A stretch of 5,794 bases of DNA from JAEUMD01 sp964559355 (GCA_964559355.1 CAZLHQ010000187.1:1-5794), one strand, 5' to 3'; counted from the stretch's first letter, positions 1 to 4,943 are shown. Notes: generated by a model from the sequence alone, not told the origin. Program-made: numbers and translations.

Positions 1-203
1 AGTACTACAACGGTCAGCCAGCGATCCGCGAGATCGAGCGCGTCTCCAAGCCCGGCCGCCGCGTCTATTCCCCGGTCAAGACGCTGCCGACGGTGGCGAA
101 TGGCCTGGGCGTTGCGATCCTGTCGACGCCCAAGGGCGTGATGTCGGATGCGAAGGCGCGCGAGGCCAACGTTGGCGGCGAGATCCTCTGCAACGTGTTC
201 TAA
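1..203 (+). CDS. rpsH: 30S ribosomal protein S8 (uS8), C-terminal part
   Basis: This is the 3' end of rpsH; the 5' part lies before the window. Reading from base 3, 66 residues run to a TAA at 201-203 and begin YYNGQPAIREIERVSKPGRR. S8 binds 16S rRNA helix 21 in the central domain and is an early assembly protein of the small subunit; in E. coli it also represses the spc operon by binding its mRNA near rplE, a site outside this window. The family's C-terminal block is clear: a SKPGRRVY-type segment, then an ILSTPKGVMSDAKARE segment, then the GGEILCNVF ending. Bacterial S8 is about 132 residues, so roughly half is present. rplF follows 59 nt downstream, as expected for the spc operon. The identification is secure; only the start is missing. 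Confidence 0.97.
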   Translation, partial: YYNGQPAIREIERVSKPGRRVYSPVKTLPTVANGLGVAILSTPKGVMSDAKAREANVGGEILCNVF

Positions 204-209
204 ATCAAT

Positions 210-230
210 GATCCCGGCAACGCCGGGATC
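210..230 (+). other. Perfect hairpin in the rpsH-rplF gap
   Basis: GATCCCGGC (210-218), a 3-base AAC loop, and GCCGGGATC (222-230) form a perfect 9-bp stem only 6 nt after the rpsH stop codon. No T tract follows, and transcription must continue into rplF, so it does not look like an intrinsic terminator. It could act as an mRNA-stability or processing element. That role is an inference. Confidence 0.6.
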
Positions 231-262
231 GCCGAAATTGAAGCGAAGGGTTGGAAAGAGCC

Positions 263-802
263 ATGTCGCGCATTGGTAAGAAGCCCGTATCGGTACCCTC
301 CGGTGTCACCGCGACGGTGGCGGGCCAGGTGATCAAGATGAAGGGACCGAAGGGAGAACTCTCTTTTTCGGCGCCCGAGGATGTCAAGGTCGAGATGAAG
401 GACGGATCGATTTCGGTCACGCCCGTCGGCGACAGCAAGAAGGCGCGCTCCATGTGGGGCATGTCGCGCACGCAGATCGCAAATCTCATCAAAGGCGTGA
501 CGGATGGCTATAGCCGCACGCTCGAGATCCAGGGCGTCGGCTACCGTGCGGCGATGAAGGGCAAGGATCTTGCCCTCAACATCGGCTTCTCGCACGACGT
601 CACGCACAAGATCCCGGCTGGCGTCGAGGTCAAGGTCGCGGGCGCCAAGCAGGAAATCATCACTGTCTCGGGCATCGACAAGCAGCTTGTCGGTCAGGTG
701 GCAGCAGACATCCGCTCCTACCGGCCGCCCGAGCCCTACCAGGGCAAGGGCATCCGCTATCAGGGCGAATATATCTTCCGCAAGGAAGGCAAGAAGAAGT
801 AA
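263..802 (+). CDS. rplF: 50S ribosomal protein L6 (uL6)
   Basis: L6 sits near the factor-binding region of the large subunit, contacting 23S rRNA around the sarcin-ricin loop, and is needed for late 50S assembly. The product from ATG 263 is 179 residues (family about 177) and begins MSRIGKKPVSVPSGV, the standard L6 N-terminus. Two duplicated alpha/beta domains fit residues 1-82 and 83-179; the C-terminal signature RPPEPYQGKGIRY lies at 154-166, followed by a basic FRKEGKKK tail. An upstream in-frame TTG at 251 would add four residues (MERA) with no family support; a purine-rich GGAAAGAG at 253-260 serves as ribosome binding site for ATG 263. The signature has Gln160 where Lys is common. rplR follows after 11 nt and the rplF stop overlaps its Shine-Dalgarno, so the two are probably translationally coupled. 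Confidence 0.97.
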   Translation: MSRIGKKPVSVPSGVTATVAGQVIKMKGPKGELSFSAPEDVKVEMKDGSISVTPVGDSKKARSMWGMSRTQIANLIKGVTDGYSRTLEIQGVGYRAAMKGKDLALNIGFSHDVTHKIPAGVEVKVAGAKQEIITVSGIDKQLVGQVAADIRSYRPPEPYQGKGIRYQGEYIFRKEGKKK

Positions 803-805
803 GGA
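801..805 (+). promoter_or_regulatory. rplR ribosome binding site, overlapping the rplF stop
   Basis: AAGGA at 801-805 includes the last two bases of the rplF TAA stop (800-802) and lies 8 nt before ATG 814. It favours 814 over the in-frame ATG at 820, for which the spacing would be 14 nt. Ribosomes ending rplF would be placed directly on this site. Confidence 0.7.
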
Positions 806-813
806 CCAAGCCA

Positions 814-1176
814 ATGGGCATGCACATTTCGCAGTTCGAGCGGCGCAGGATGCGTGTTCGCCGCGCATTGAAGTCGCGTGCAGCAGGCCGTCCGCGGCTT
901 ACTGTCCACCGCTCTTCGAAGCACATCTATGCGCAGATCATCGACGATGCCGCCGGCCGCACGCTGGTCGCCGCCTCGACGATGGAAAAGGATCTGAGAG
1001 GAAGCCTGAAGACCGGTGCGGACAAGTCAGCGGCCGCGGCTGTCGGCAAGCTGCTGGCCGAACGCGCCGTCAAGGCAGGATTGAAGCAGGTGCTGTTCGA
1101 TCGCGGCGGCTACCTCTACCACGGGCGCGTCAAGGCACTGGGCGACGCTGCCCGCGAAGCTGGTCTCGATTTCTAA
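814..1176 (+). CDS. rplR: 50S ribosomal protein L18 (uL18)
   Basis: L18 binds 5S rRNA together with L5 and helps fix it into the central protuberance of the 50S subunit. The product is 120 residues, normal for bacterial L18 (about 117-120). The basic N-terminal arm (residues 10-28, rich in Arg/Lys) is the rRNA-binding extension. It is followed by the family core: RPRLTVHRSSKHIYAQIIDD (26-45), the ADKSAAAAVGKLLAERA helix (69-85), a VLFDRGGYLYHGRVKAL block (93-109) and an AAREAGLDF ending that matches the family C-terminus. The start at ATG 814 is preferred over ATG 820 because AAGGA lies 8 nt before it. The gene lies 11 nt after rplF and 15 nt before rpsE, in normal spc order. Confidence 0.97.
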   Translation: MGMHISQFERRRMRVRRALKSRAAGRPRLTVHRSSKHIYAQIIDDAAGRTLVAASTMEKDLRGSLKTGADKSAAAAVGKLLAERAVKAGLKQVLFDRGGYLYHGRVKALGDAAREAGLDF

Positions 1177-1185
1177 GGAAGGAAG
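1175..1185 (+). promoter_or_regulatory. Extended rpsE ribosome binding site for a GTG start
   Basis: AAGGAAGGAAG begins inside the rplR TAA stop (1174-1176) and ends 6 nt before GTG 1192. This repeated purine tract holds two GGAAG cores and decides the non-ATG start of rpsE. The overlap with the stop suggests coupled re-initiation. Confidence 0.7.
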
Positions 1186-1191
1186 AAACCC

Positions 1192-1773
1192 GTGGCACGT
1201 TCACCTGAAAAAGGGCGCGGCCGGGACCGCGATCGCGAGGAACGCGACAGCGAGTTCTCGGACAAGCTGGTTCACATCAATCGCGTCGCCAAGGTGGTCA
1301 AGGGCGGCAAGCGGTTCGGATTTGCCGCGCTCGTCGTGGTTGGCGATCTGAAGGGCCGCGTTGGTTTCGGCCACGGCAAGGCTCGTGAGGTGCCCGAAGC
1401 GATCCGCAAGGCGACGGAAGCCGCCAAGCGCAATCTGCTGCGCGTGCCGCTGCGCGATGGCCGCACCCTGCATCACGATTCGGAAGGCCATCATGGCGCC
1501 GGCAAGGTGACGGTCCGCTCGGCACCGCCCGGCACCGGCATCATCGCTGGCGGCGCCATGCGCGCCGTGTTCGAGATGCTCGGCGTGCACGACGTGGTCG
1601 CCAAGTCGATGGGCACTTCGAACCCCTACAACGTCGTGCGCGCCACCTTCGATGCGTTGAAGCATCAGGAGAACCCGCGTGCGGTGGCGGCGCGCCGTAA
1701 CATGAAGGTCAGCGAGATCGTCGGCCGCCGTCGTGACGGCTCGTCCGCGGTCGAGACGGCCGCCGAAGCGTGA
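1192..1773 (+). CDS. rpsE: 30S ribosomal protein S5 (uS5)
   Basis: S5 lies at the mRNA entry side of the small subunit, touching S4 and S8, and affects decoding accuracy and mRNA unwinding. The 193-residue product (E. coli 167) starts at GTG with MARSPEKGRGRDRDREERDS, a charged extension of about 20 residues before the conserved core. The N-terminal double-stranded-RNA-binding-like domain covers about residues 24-90 (LVHINRVAKVVKGGKRFGF, then GRVGFGHGKAREVPEAIRKA at 55-74). The C-terminal domain covers about 103-170, with APPGTGIIAGGAMRAVFEM (111-129) and GTSNPYNVVRATFDAL (141-156). A 20-residue tail rich in Arg, Ser and Ala ends the protein. The GTG is supported by a strong purine tract 6 nt upstream and by the Ala2 residue usual in this family. 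rpmD follows after a 98-nt gap, which is long for this operon. Confidence 0.97.
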   Translation: MARSPEKGRGRDRDREERDSEFSDKLVHINRVAKVVKGGKRFGFAALVVVGDLKGRVGFGHGKAREVPEAIRKATEAAKRNLLRVPLRDGRTLHHDSEGHHGAGKVTVRSAPPGTGIIAGGAMRAVFEMLGVHDVVAKSMGTSNPYNVVRATFDALKHQENPRAVAARRNMKVSEIVGRRRDGSSAVETAAEA

Positions 1774-1779
1774 TCAAAC

Positions 1780-1800
1780 GCGGTCCCCACGCGGGGCCGT
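1780..1800 (+). other. GC-rich hairpin just after rpsE
   Basis: CGGTCCCC (1781-1788) pairs with GGGGCCG (1793-1799) around an ACGC loop, with one bulged T; a G-T pair can close the base. It begins 7 nt after the rpsE stop. No T tract follows directly (an AAAATTT lies at 1811-1817, too far away), so it is unlikely to terminate transcription efficiently. It may be an mRNA processing or stability element. Confidence 0.45.
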
Positions 1801-1819
1801 CGAGGCAAAGAAAATTTGA

Positions 1820-1851
1820 GGATCGCGCGCGCTCGTTCAAGCGCACGATCC
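1820..1851 (+). other. Second hairpin in the rpsE-rpmD gap
   Basis: GGATCG (1820-1825) pairs with CGATCC (1846-1851) and GCGCT (1829-1833) with AGCGC (1840-1844). An internal loop of CGC against A separates the two helices and the apical loop is CGTTCA. The structure ends 20 nt before the rpmD ATG and is flanked by two copies of CGAGGCAA (1801-1808 and 1853-1860). A structure this close to the rpmD ribosome binding site could tune its translation; that is an inference. Confidence 0.45.
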
Positions 1852-1871
1852 GCGAGGCAAGGTGATGTGAC

Positions 1872-2066
1872 ATGGCCGACAAGAAGACCATCACGATCGA
1901 GCAATATGCCAGCGCGGCGCGGCGGCCGAAGATCCAGACCGATACGTTGATCGGGCTCGGTCTCAACAAGCTGCACCGCCGGCGCACGCTCGAGGATACG
2001 CCGTCCGTTCGCGGCATGATCAACCGGATTAGCCATCTCGTTCGCGTCGTCGACGAGAAGGCCTGA
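1872..2066 (+). CDS. rpmD: 50S ribosomal protein L30 (uL30)
   Basis: L30 is a small large-subunit protein that binds 23S rRNA domains II and V; it is absent from some bacterial lineages and organelles but usual in alphaproteobacteria. The product is 64 residues (family about 58-64), starting MADKKTITIEQYASAARRPK. The family hallmarks are the IGLGLNKLHRRRTLEDTPSVRGMI run (residues 27-50), in which GLGL and TPSVRGM match the classic L30 signature, and a final hydrophobic VRVV strand (57-60). An AAGGTGA at 1859-1865 precedes ATG 1872 by 6 nt. The gene lies 98 nt after rpsE and 32 nt before rplO, the usual spc position. Short length and motif agreement leave no realistic alternative. Confidence 0.96.
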   Translation: MADKKTITIEQYASAARRPKIQTDTLIGLGLNKLHRRRTLEDTPSVRGMINRISHLVRVVDEKA

Positions 2067-2069
2067 TAC

Positions 2070-2083
2070 AAAATTCGAATTTT
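2070..2083 (+). repeat. AT-rich palindrome before the rplO ribosome binding site
   Basis: AAAATTCGAATTTT is a perfect 14-bp palindrome in the 32-nt rpmD-rplO gap, directly before AAGGAG at 2085-2090, which lies 8 nt before ATG 2099. It is one of the few AT-rich patches in the window. The simplest reading is an unstructured spacer that keeps the Shine-Dalgarno open; a protein-binding site is possible but unsupported. Confidence 0.5.
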
Positions 2084-2098
2084 TAAGGAGCGCGTTCC

Positions 2099-2656
2099 AT
2101 GCGGCTCAACGAGATCAAGGACAACGCCGGCTCGCGCAAGATGCGCGTGCGCATCGGCCGTGGCATCGGCTCGGGCGTCGGCAAGACCGGCGGCCGCGGC
2201 GGCAAGGGCCAGACGGCGCGTACAGGTGTTGCCATCGGCGGCTTCGAAGGCGGCCAGATGCCGCTGCATCGTCGTTTGCCGAAGCGCGGCTTCAACAAGT
2301 GGCGGCGCAAGGATTTCAACGAAATCAACCTGGGCGCTCTGCAAAAGGCGATCAACGAGAAGCGCGTCGATGCGGCACAGCCGATCACGGTCGCCTCGCT
2401 GGTCGAGGGCGGCGTTCTGCGTCGCGCCAAGGATGGCCTGCGTCTGCTCGGCACCGGCGAGCTGAAGGCCAAGGTGCAGATCACGGTTGATCACGCCACG
2501 GCATCGGCGGCTGCAGCGGTCGCCAAGGCGGGCGGCGTCGTGACGCTGATCGAAAAGAAGGTGCTGGCCGCCGACGAGGCCAAGCGCAAGAAGACTGCAG
2601 CCAAAAAGGCTGCCGCCACCAAGAAGGGTGGCAAGGGTAAAGCCGAAGAGGCTTGA
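2099..2656 (+). CDS. rplO: 50S ribosomal protein L15 (uL15) with a long basic tail
   Basis: L15 threads through 23S rRNA and is a late-assembly protein of the 50S subunit. The product is 185 residues, clearly longer than E. coli L15 (144). The N-terminal half is diagnostic: MRLNEIKDNAGSRKMRVRIG, then a Gly-rich, basic extension (GRGIGSGVGKTGGRGGKGQT, 20-39) that penetrates rRNA, then GFEGGQMPLHRRLPKRGF (48-65). The globular C-terminal domain spans about 75-157 (NEINLGALQKAI; GTGELKAKVQITVDHATASA; GGVVTLIEKK). Residues 158-185 form an extra Lys/Ala-rich tail (KRKKTAAKKAAATKKGGKGK). A strong AAGGAG lies 8 nt before the ATG. The 199-nt gap to secY is much longer than in E. coli. Identity is certain; the tail's role is unknown. 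Confidence 0.97.
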   Translation: MRLNEIKDNAGSRKMRVRIGRGIGSGVGKTGGRGGKGQTARTGVAIGGFEGGQMPLHRRLPKRGFNKWRRKDFNEINLGALQKAINEKRVDAAQPITVASLVEGGVLRRAKDGLRLLGTGELKAKVQITVDHATASAAAAVAKAGGVVTLIEKKVLAADEAKRKKTAAKKAAATKKGGKGKAEEA

Positions 2657-2664
2657 TCCGTCTT

Positions 2665-2706
2665 AATGCCGGAACCTCCGGCGGGCATTTCTGCCACGGG
2701 TGGCAG
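2665..2706 (+). other. Tandem hairpins after rplO
   Basis: Two stem-loops follow the rplO stop. The first pairs AATGCC (2665-2670) with GGCATT (2684-2689); within it GCCGG (2668-2672) can instead pair with CCGGC (2678-2682) around an AACCT loop. The second is perfect: CTGCCA (2691-2696), loop CGGG, TGGCAG (2701-2706). Only TTT follows the first and no T tract follows the second, so termination, if any, would be partial. They could lower secY expression relative to rplO or protect the upstream message; this is an inference. Confidence 0.45.
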
Positions 2707-2718
2707 CCGCGATCGCTA

Positions 2719-2733
2719 GCGCCGCATGGGCGC
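2719..2733 (+). other. Short stem-loop in the rplO-secY gap
   Basis: GCGCC (2719-2723), loop GCATG, GGCGC (2729-2733) make a 5-bp stem, extendable by one or two pairs if the loop narrows. Alone it is weak evidence; it matters only as part of the hairpin-rich 199-nt gap. Confidence 0.25.
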
Positions 2734-2802
2734 CTCGGTTGTCGGCGCGCCACCCCGATGCCATCTAAGGCAGGTCGGTGCTCCAACGGGCGCTGGCAGC
2801 CG

Positions 2803-2824
2803 GCGCCGCTTCAGGGCGCGGCGC
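2803..2824 (+). other. Hairpin just upstream of the secY ribosome binding site
   Basis: GCGCCGC (2803-2809) and GCGGCGC (2818-2824) are perfectly complementary over 7 bp around the loop TTCAGGGC. The stem ends 16 nt before the GGGAGA at 2841-2846. It is placed where it could influence ribosome access to secY, though GC-rich DNA makes such stems fairly common. Confidence 0.4.
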
Positions 2825-2840
2825 AGAGGGCACGAGGGTC

Positions 2841-2846
2841 GGGAGA
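2841..2846 (+). promoter_or_regulatory. secY ribosome binding site
   Basis: GGGAGA lies 9 nt before ATG 2856 and supports this start. The in-frame GTG at 2778 would add 26 residues (rich in Arg, Gly and Ala) that do not resemble a SecY N-terminus. Confidence 0.65.
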
Positions 2847-2855
2847 CAACGAGAT

Positions 2856-4214
2856 ATGACATCCGCCGCCGAGCAACTTGCCGCCAACCTGAACTTCGGC
2901 GCCTTCGCCAAGGCCGAGGATCTCAAGAAGCGTATCTGGTTCACGCTCGCCGCACTTCTCGTCTATCGTCTCGGCACCTTCATTCCTCTGCCGGGCATCA
3001 ACCCGGTCGCCTTCGCCGAGACCTTCAAGAATCAGGCGGGCGGCATCCTCGGCATGTTCAACATGTTCGCCGGTGGCGCCGTCGAACGCATGGCGATCTT
3101 CGCCCTGAACATCATGCCCTACATCTCGGCGTCGATCATCATGCAGCTGATGACGTCGATCGACAAACGCCTCGAGGCCTTGAAAAAGGAAGGCGAGCAG
3201 GGGCGCAAGCAGATCAACCAGTATACCCGCTACCTGACGGTGGCGCTGGCGGCCTTTCAGGCCTACGGCATCGCCATCGGCTTGGAAGGCTCATCGAGCT
3301 CGGTCGGCGGAGTCGTCATCGAGCCCGGCATGTTCTTCCGCATTTCGACCGTCGTCACGCTGGTCGGCGGCACCATGTTCCTGATGTGGCTCGGCGAGCA
3401 GATCACGCAACGCGGCGTCGGCAACGGCATTTCGCTCATCATCTTCGCCGGCATCGTCGCCGGTCTTCCCTCCGCCATCGTCGGCCTGTTCGAGCTGGCG
3501 CGCACCGGATCGCTGTCGACGTTCCTGCTGCTGGCGCTGCTGGCGCTGATGCTCGGCGTCGTCGCGGCAATCGTCTTCATGGAGCGCGCGCAGCGCCGCT
3601 TGCTGATCCAGTATCCCAAGCGCCAGGTCGGCAACCGGATGTTCCAGGGCGACACCTCGCATCTGCCGCTGAAGCTCAACTCGTCGGGCGTCATTCCGCC
3701 GATCTTCGCTTCTTCGCTGCTGCTGCTGCCGATCACGGCCGCGCAATTCACGGCGGGTCAGGGGCCGGAGTGGCTGAACACCGTGGTGGCGGCGCTAGGT
3801 CGCGGCCAGCCGCTGCACATGCTGGTCTATATCGCGCTGATCGTGTTTTTCGCCTTCTTCTACACGGCGGTTGTGTTCAATCCGCACGAAACCGCGGAGA
3901 ACCTGCGCAAATACGGTGGCTTCCTGCCGGGCATCCGGCCGGGTCAAAAAACCGCAGAGTACATTGACTATGTTCTGACACGCATAACCGTCGTTGGTGC
4001 GCTATACCTTGCGGCGGTCTGTGTACTACCCGAGTTCCTGATTTCTTATGCTGCGGTGCCATTCTACTTCGGCGGCACGTCTCTCTTGATCGCAGTGTCC
4101 GTAACCATGGACACGGTGGCGCAGATCCAGAGCCATCTATTGGCGCACCAGTACGAAGGCCTCATCAAGAAGGCCAAGCTGCGCGGCGCTTCATCCAACA
4201 GGGGACGGAAATGA
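2856..4214 (+). CDS. secY: Preprotein translocase channel subunit SecY
   Basis: SecY is the ten-helix channel of the SecYEG translocon in the inner membrane; it passes unfolded secretory proteins driven by SecA and inserts membrane proteins from docked ribosomes. The product is 452 residues (family about 430-450). It opens MTSAAEQLAANLNFGAFAKA and enters TM1 at about residue 25, followed by the plug region around residue 70 (GILGMFNMFAGGAVERMAIF, 63-82). Conserved blocks are ALKKEGEQGRKQINQYTRY (108-126), EQITQRGVGNGISLIIF (181-197), LPLKLNSSGVIPPIFASS (270-287) and the SecA/ribosome-binding C5 loop with NPHETAENLRKYGGFLPGIR (342-361). The tail after TM10 is basic (LIKKAKLRGASSNRGRK). Its TGA overlaps the adk ATG by 4 nt. 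Codons for about residues 363-430 end in A or T far more often than in the rest of the gene. Confidence 0.98.
   Translation: MTSAAEQLAANLNFGAFAKAEDLKKRIWFTLAALLVYRLGTFIPLPGINPVAFAETFKNQAGGILGMFNMFAGGAVERMAIFALNIMPYISASIIMQLMTSIDKRLEALKKEGEQGRKQINQYTRYLTVALAAFQAYGIAIGLEGSSSSVGGVVIEPGMFFRISTVVTLVGGTMFLMWLGEQITQRGVGNGISLIIFAGIVAGLPSAIVGLFELARTGSLSTFLLLALLALMLGVVAAIVFMERAQRRLLIQYPKRQVGNRMFQGDTSHLPLKLNSSGVIPPIFASSLLLLPITAAQFTAGQGPEWLNTVVAALGRGQPLHMLVYIALIVFFAFFYTAVVFNPHETAENLRKYGGFLPGIRPGQKTAEYIDYVLTRITVVGALYLAAVCVLPEFLISYAAVPFYFGGTSLLIAVSVTMDTVAQIQSHLLAHQYEGLIKKAKLRGASSNRGRK
4200..4206 (+). promoter_or_regulatory. adk ribosome binding site inside the end of secY
   Basis: AGGGGAC lies within the last codons of secY, 4 nt before the adk ATG at 4211, and the ATGA at 4211-4214 joins the adk start to the secY stop. 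This layout is typical of translational coupling. Confidence 0.6.
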
Positions 4215-4855
4215 ACATGATACTTCTCGGCCCGCCCGGGGCCGGCAAAGGCACGCAGGCCGAACTGATCGAGAAGAAGAAGGGCATCGTGCAGCTTTCG
4301 ACGGGCGCCATGCTGCGCGCCGCGGTCAAGGCCGGCACCGAAATCGGCAAGAAGGCCGAGGCGGTCATGAAGTCGGGCGGCCTCGTCTCCGACGAGATCG
4401 TCATCGGCATCATCGCCGATCGCATCGATGAGCCCGATTGCAAGAATGGCTTCATTCTGGATGGCTTCCCGCGCACGCTTCCGCAGGCCGCCGCACTCGA
4501 TAAGCTGCTCGTGCAGAAGGGCAAGAAGCTCGACCGCGTGGTCGAGATCAAGGTTGACGACACAGCCCTCGTCGATCGCATCTCTGGCCGCTTCAGCTGC
4601 GCCAAGTGCGGTGCGGGCTATCACGACACCCACAAGAAGCCGGTAAAAGAAGGCGTGTGCGACAATTGCGGTTCGACCGAGTTTTCGCGCCGTGCCGACG
4701 ATAATGCTGAAACCGTGAAGAACCGTCTGATGGCCTATTACCGTGAGACGGCGCCCCTGCTCGGCTACTATTTTGCCAAGGGCAACCTGCAGTCTGTGGA
4801 CGGAATGGCCCAGATTGACGAGGTGACGAGGCAGATCGACAAGGCGTTGAGCTGA
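4211..4855 (+). CDS. adk: Adenylate kinase with a four-cysteine zinc LID
   Basis: Adenylate kinase catalyses ATP + AMP = 2 ADP in the cytoplasm and keeps adenine nucleotide pools balanced. The 214-residue product has the P-loop GPPGAGKGT at 7-15, the AMP-binding STGAMLR at 30-36, the DGFPRT motif at 84-89, and RRADDN (160-165) after the LID with Arg171 downstream. The LID (about 123-161) is the long form and carries Cys130, Cys133, Cys150 and Cys153 as CxxC...CxxC, the structural zinc site known from Bacillus-type enzymes. From memory, the adk products of Sinorhizobium and Bradyrhizobium are short-LID forms near 192 residues, while Rhodobacter-type enzymes are long with cysteines. It is translationally coupled to secY (4-nt overlap) and is followed by a 251-nt gap. 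Identity is certain; metal binding is inferred from the motif. Confidence 0.98.
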   Translation: MNMILLGPPGAGKGTQAELIEKKKGIVQLSTGAMLRAAVKAGTEIGKKAEAVMKSGGLVSDEIVIGIIADRIDEPDCKNGFILDGFPRTLPQAAALDKLLVQKGKKLDRVVEIKVDDTALVDRISGRFSCAKCGAGYHDTHKKPVKEGVCDNCGSTEFSRRADDNAETVKNRLMAYYRETAPLLGYYFAKGNLQSVDGMAQIDEVTRQIDKALS

Positions 4856-4880
4856 GGCGGCGGGGCCGCCTTGTGGCGGC
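4855..4880 (+). promoter_or_regulatory. Mutually exclusive hairpins directly after adk
   Basis: Three arms alternate: GGCGGC (4856-4861), GCCGCC (4865-4870) and GGCGGC (4875-4880). The middle arm can pair with the first (loop GGG, extendable by A4855-T4871) or with the third (loop TTGT), but not with both. This is the geometry of an attenuator or simple switch. Only TTGT follows the first stem, so it is a poor intrinsic terminator. It starts at the adk stop codon, so ribosomes ending adk would cover the first arm. The function is inferred. Confidence 0.45.
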
Positions 4881-4903
4881 GTGACGCAGCTGTCTGCTTG
4901 ACG

Positions 4904-4932
4904 TTGACGAGGAGTTACAGGCGGGCTACAAG
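4904..4932 (+). promoter_or_regulatory. Candidate sigma-70 type promoter for rpsM and the alpha operon
   Basis: TTGACG (4904-4909, five of six to TTGACA) is followed after exactly 17 bases by TACAAG (4927-4932, four of six to TATAAT). A second TTGACG sits immediately before it at 4898-4903, preceded by C to give CTTGAC, the form favoured in alphaproteobacterial housekeeping promoters. Transcription would start near 4939-4941, leaving a leader of about 165 nt before rpsM. The location matches the usual spc/alpha operon boundary. No other gap in the window has an equally good candidate. Confidence 0.5.
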
Positions 4933-4943
4933 TCCGCGATTTT
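4921..4943 (+). terminator. Possible intrinsic terminator after adk
   Basis: GCGGGCT (4921-4927) pairs with AGTCCGC (4931-4937), 7 bp with one G-T wobble, around an ACA loop. GATTTTAT follows, giving a short run of four T. It could stop the spc transcript 66 nt after adk. The stem covers the -10 box of the promoter candidate, so the two readings compete, or the element may do both. The short T run keeps confidence low. Confidence 0.35.

Noticed and set aside
200..868. 222-codon minus-strand frame opposite rplF
   Set aside because: Ala/Asp/Arg/Leu-rich antisense translation over a conserved ribosomal protein gene.
1709..2494. Long open frame of 261 codons on the minus strand across rpsE, rpmD and rplO
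   Set aside because: It lies antisense to three certain ribosomal protein genes, is Arg/Leu/Ala/Ser-rich with no domain, and is the usual by-product of high-GC third positions.
2778..2855. Extended secY N-terminus from GTG 2778
   Set aside because: The added 26 residues are unlike SecY, and ATG 2856 has a well-spaced GGGAGA and the family N-terminus.
3263..3751. Minus-strand frames opposite secY (also 3291-3746)
   Set aside because: Antisense shadows of secY with low-complexity Gln/Arg/Asp or Ser/Met-rich translations and no family resemblance.
2726..3967. 413-codon plus-strand frame over most of secY
   Set aside because: It is the shifted frame of secY, extremely Arg/His/Gly-rich, with no recognisable domain; the SecY frame is unmistakable.
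3964..4008. Internal promoter for adk within secY (TTGACT at 3964, CATAAC at 3983, CTATAC at 4002)
   Set aside because: Spacings are 13 and about 32 nt, outside the usual 16-19; kept only as one idea for the low-GC3 patch.
4064..4633. Minus-strand frame opposite the secY end and adk (also 4165-4605)
   Set aside because: Antisense to two certain genes, no start context and no domain.
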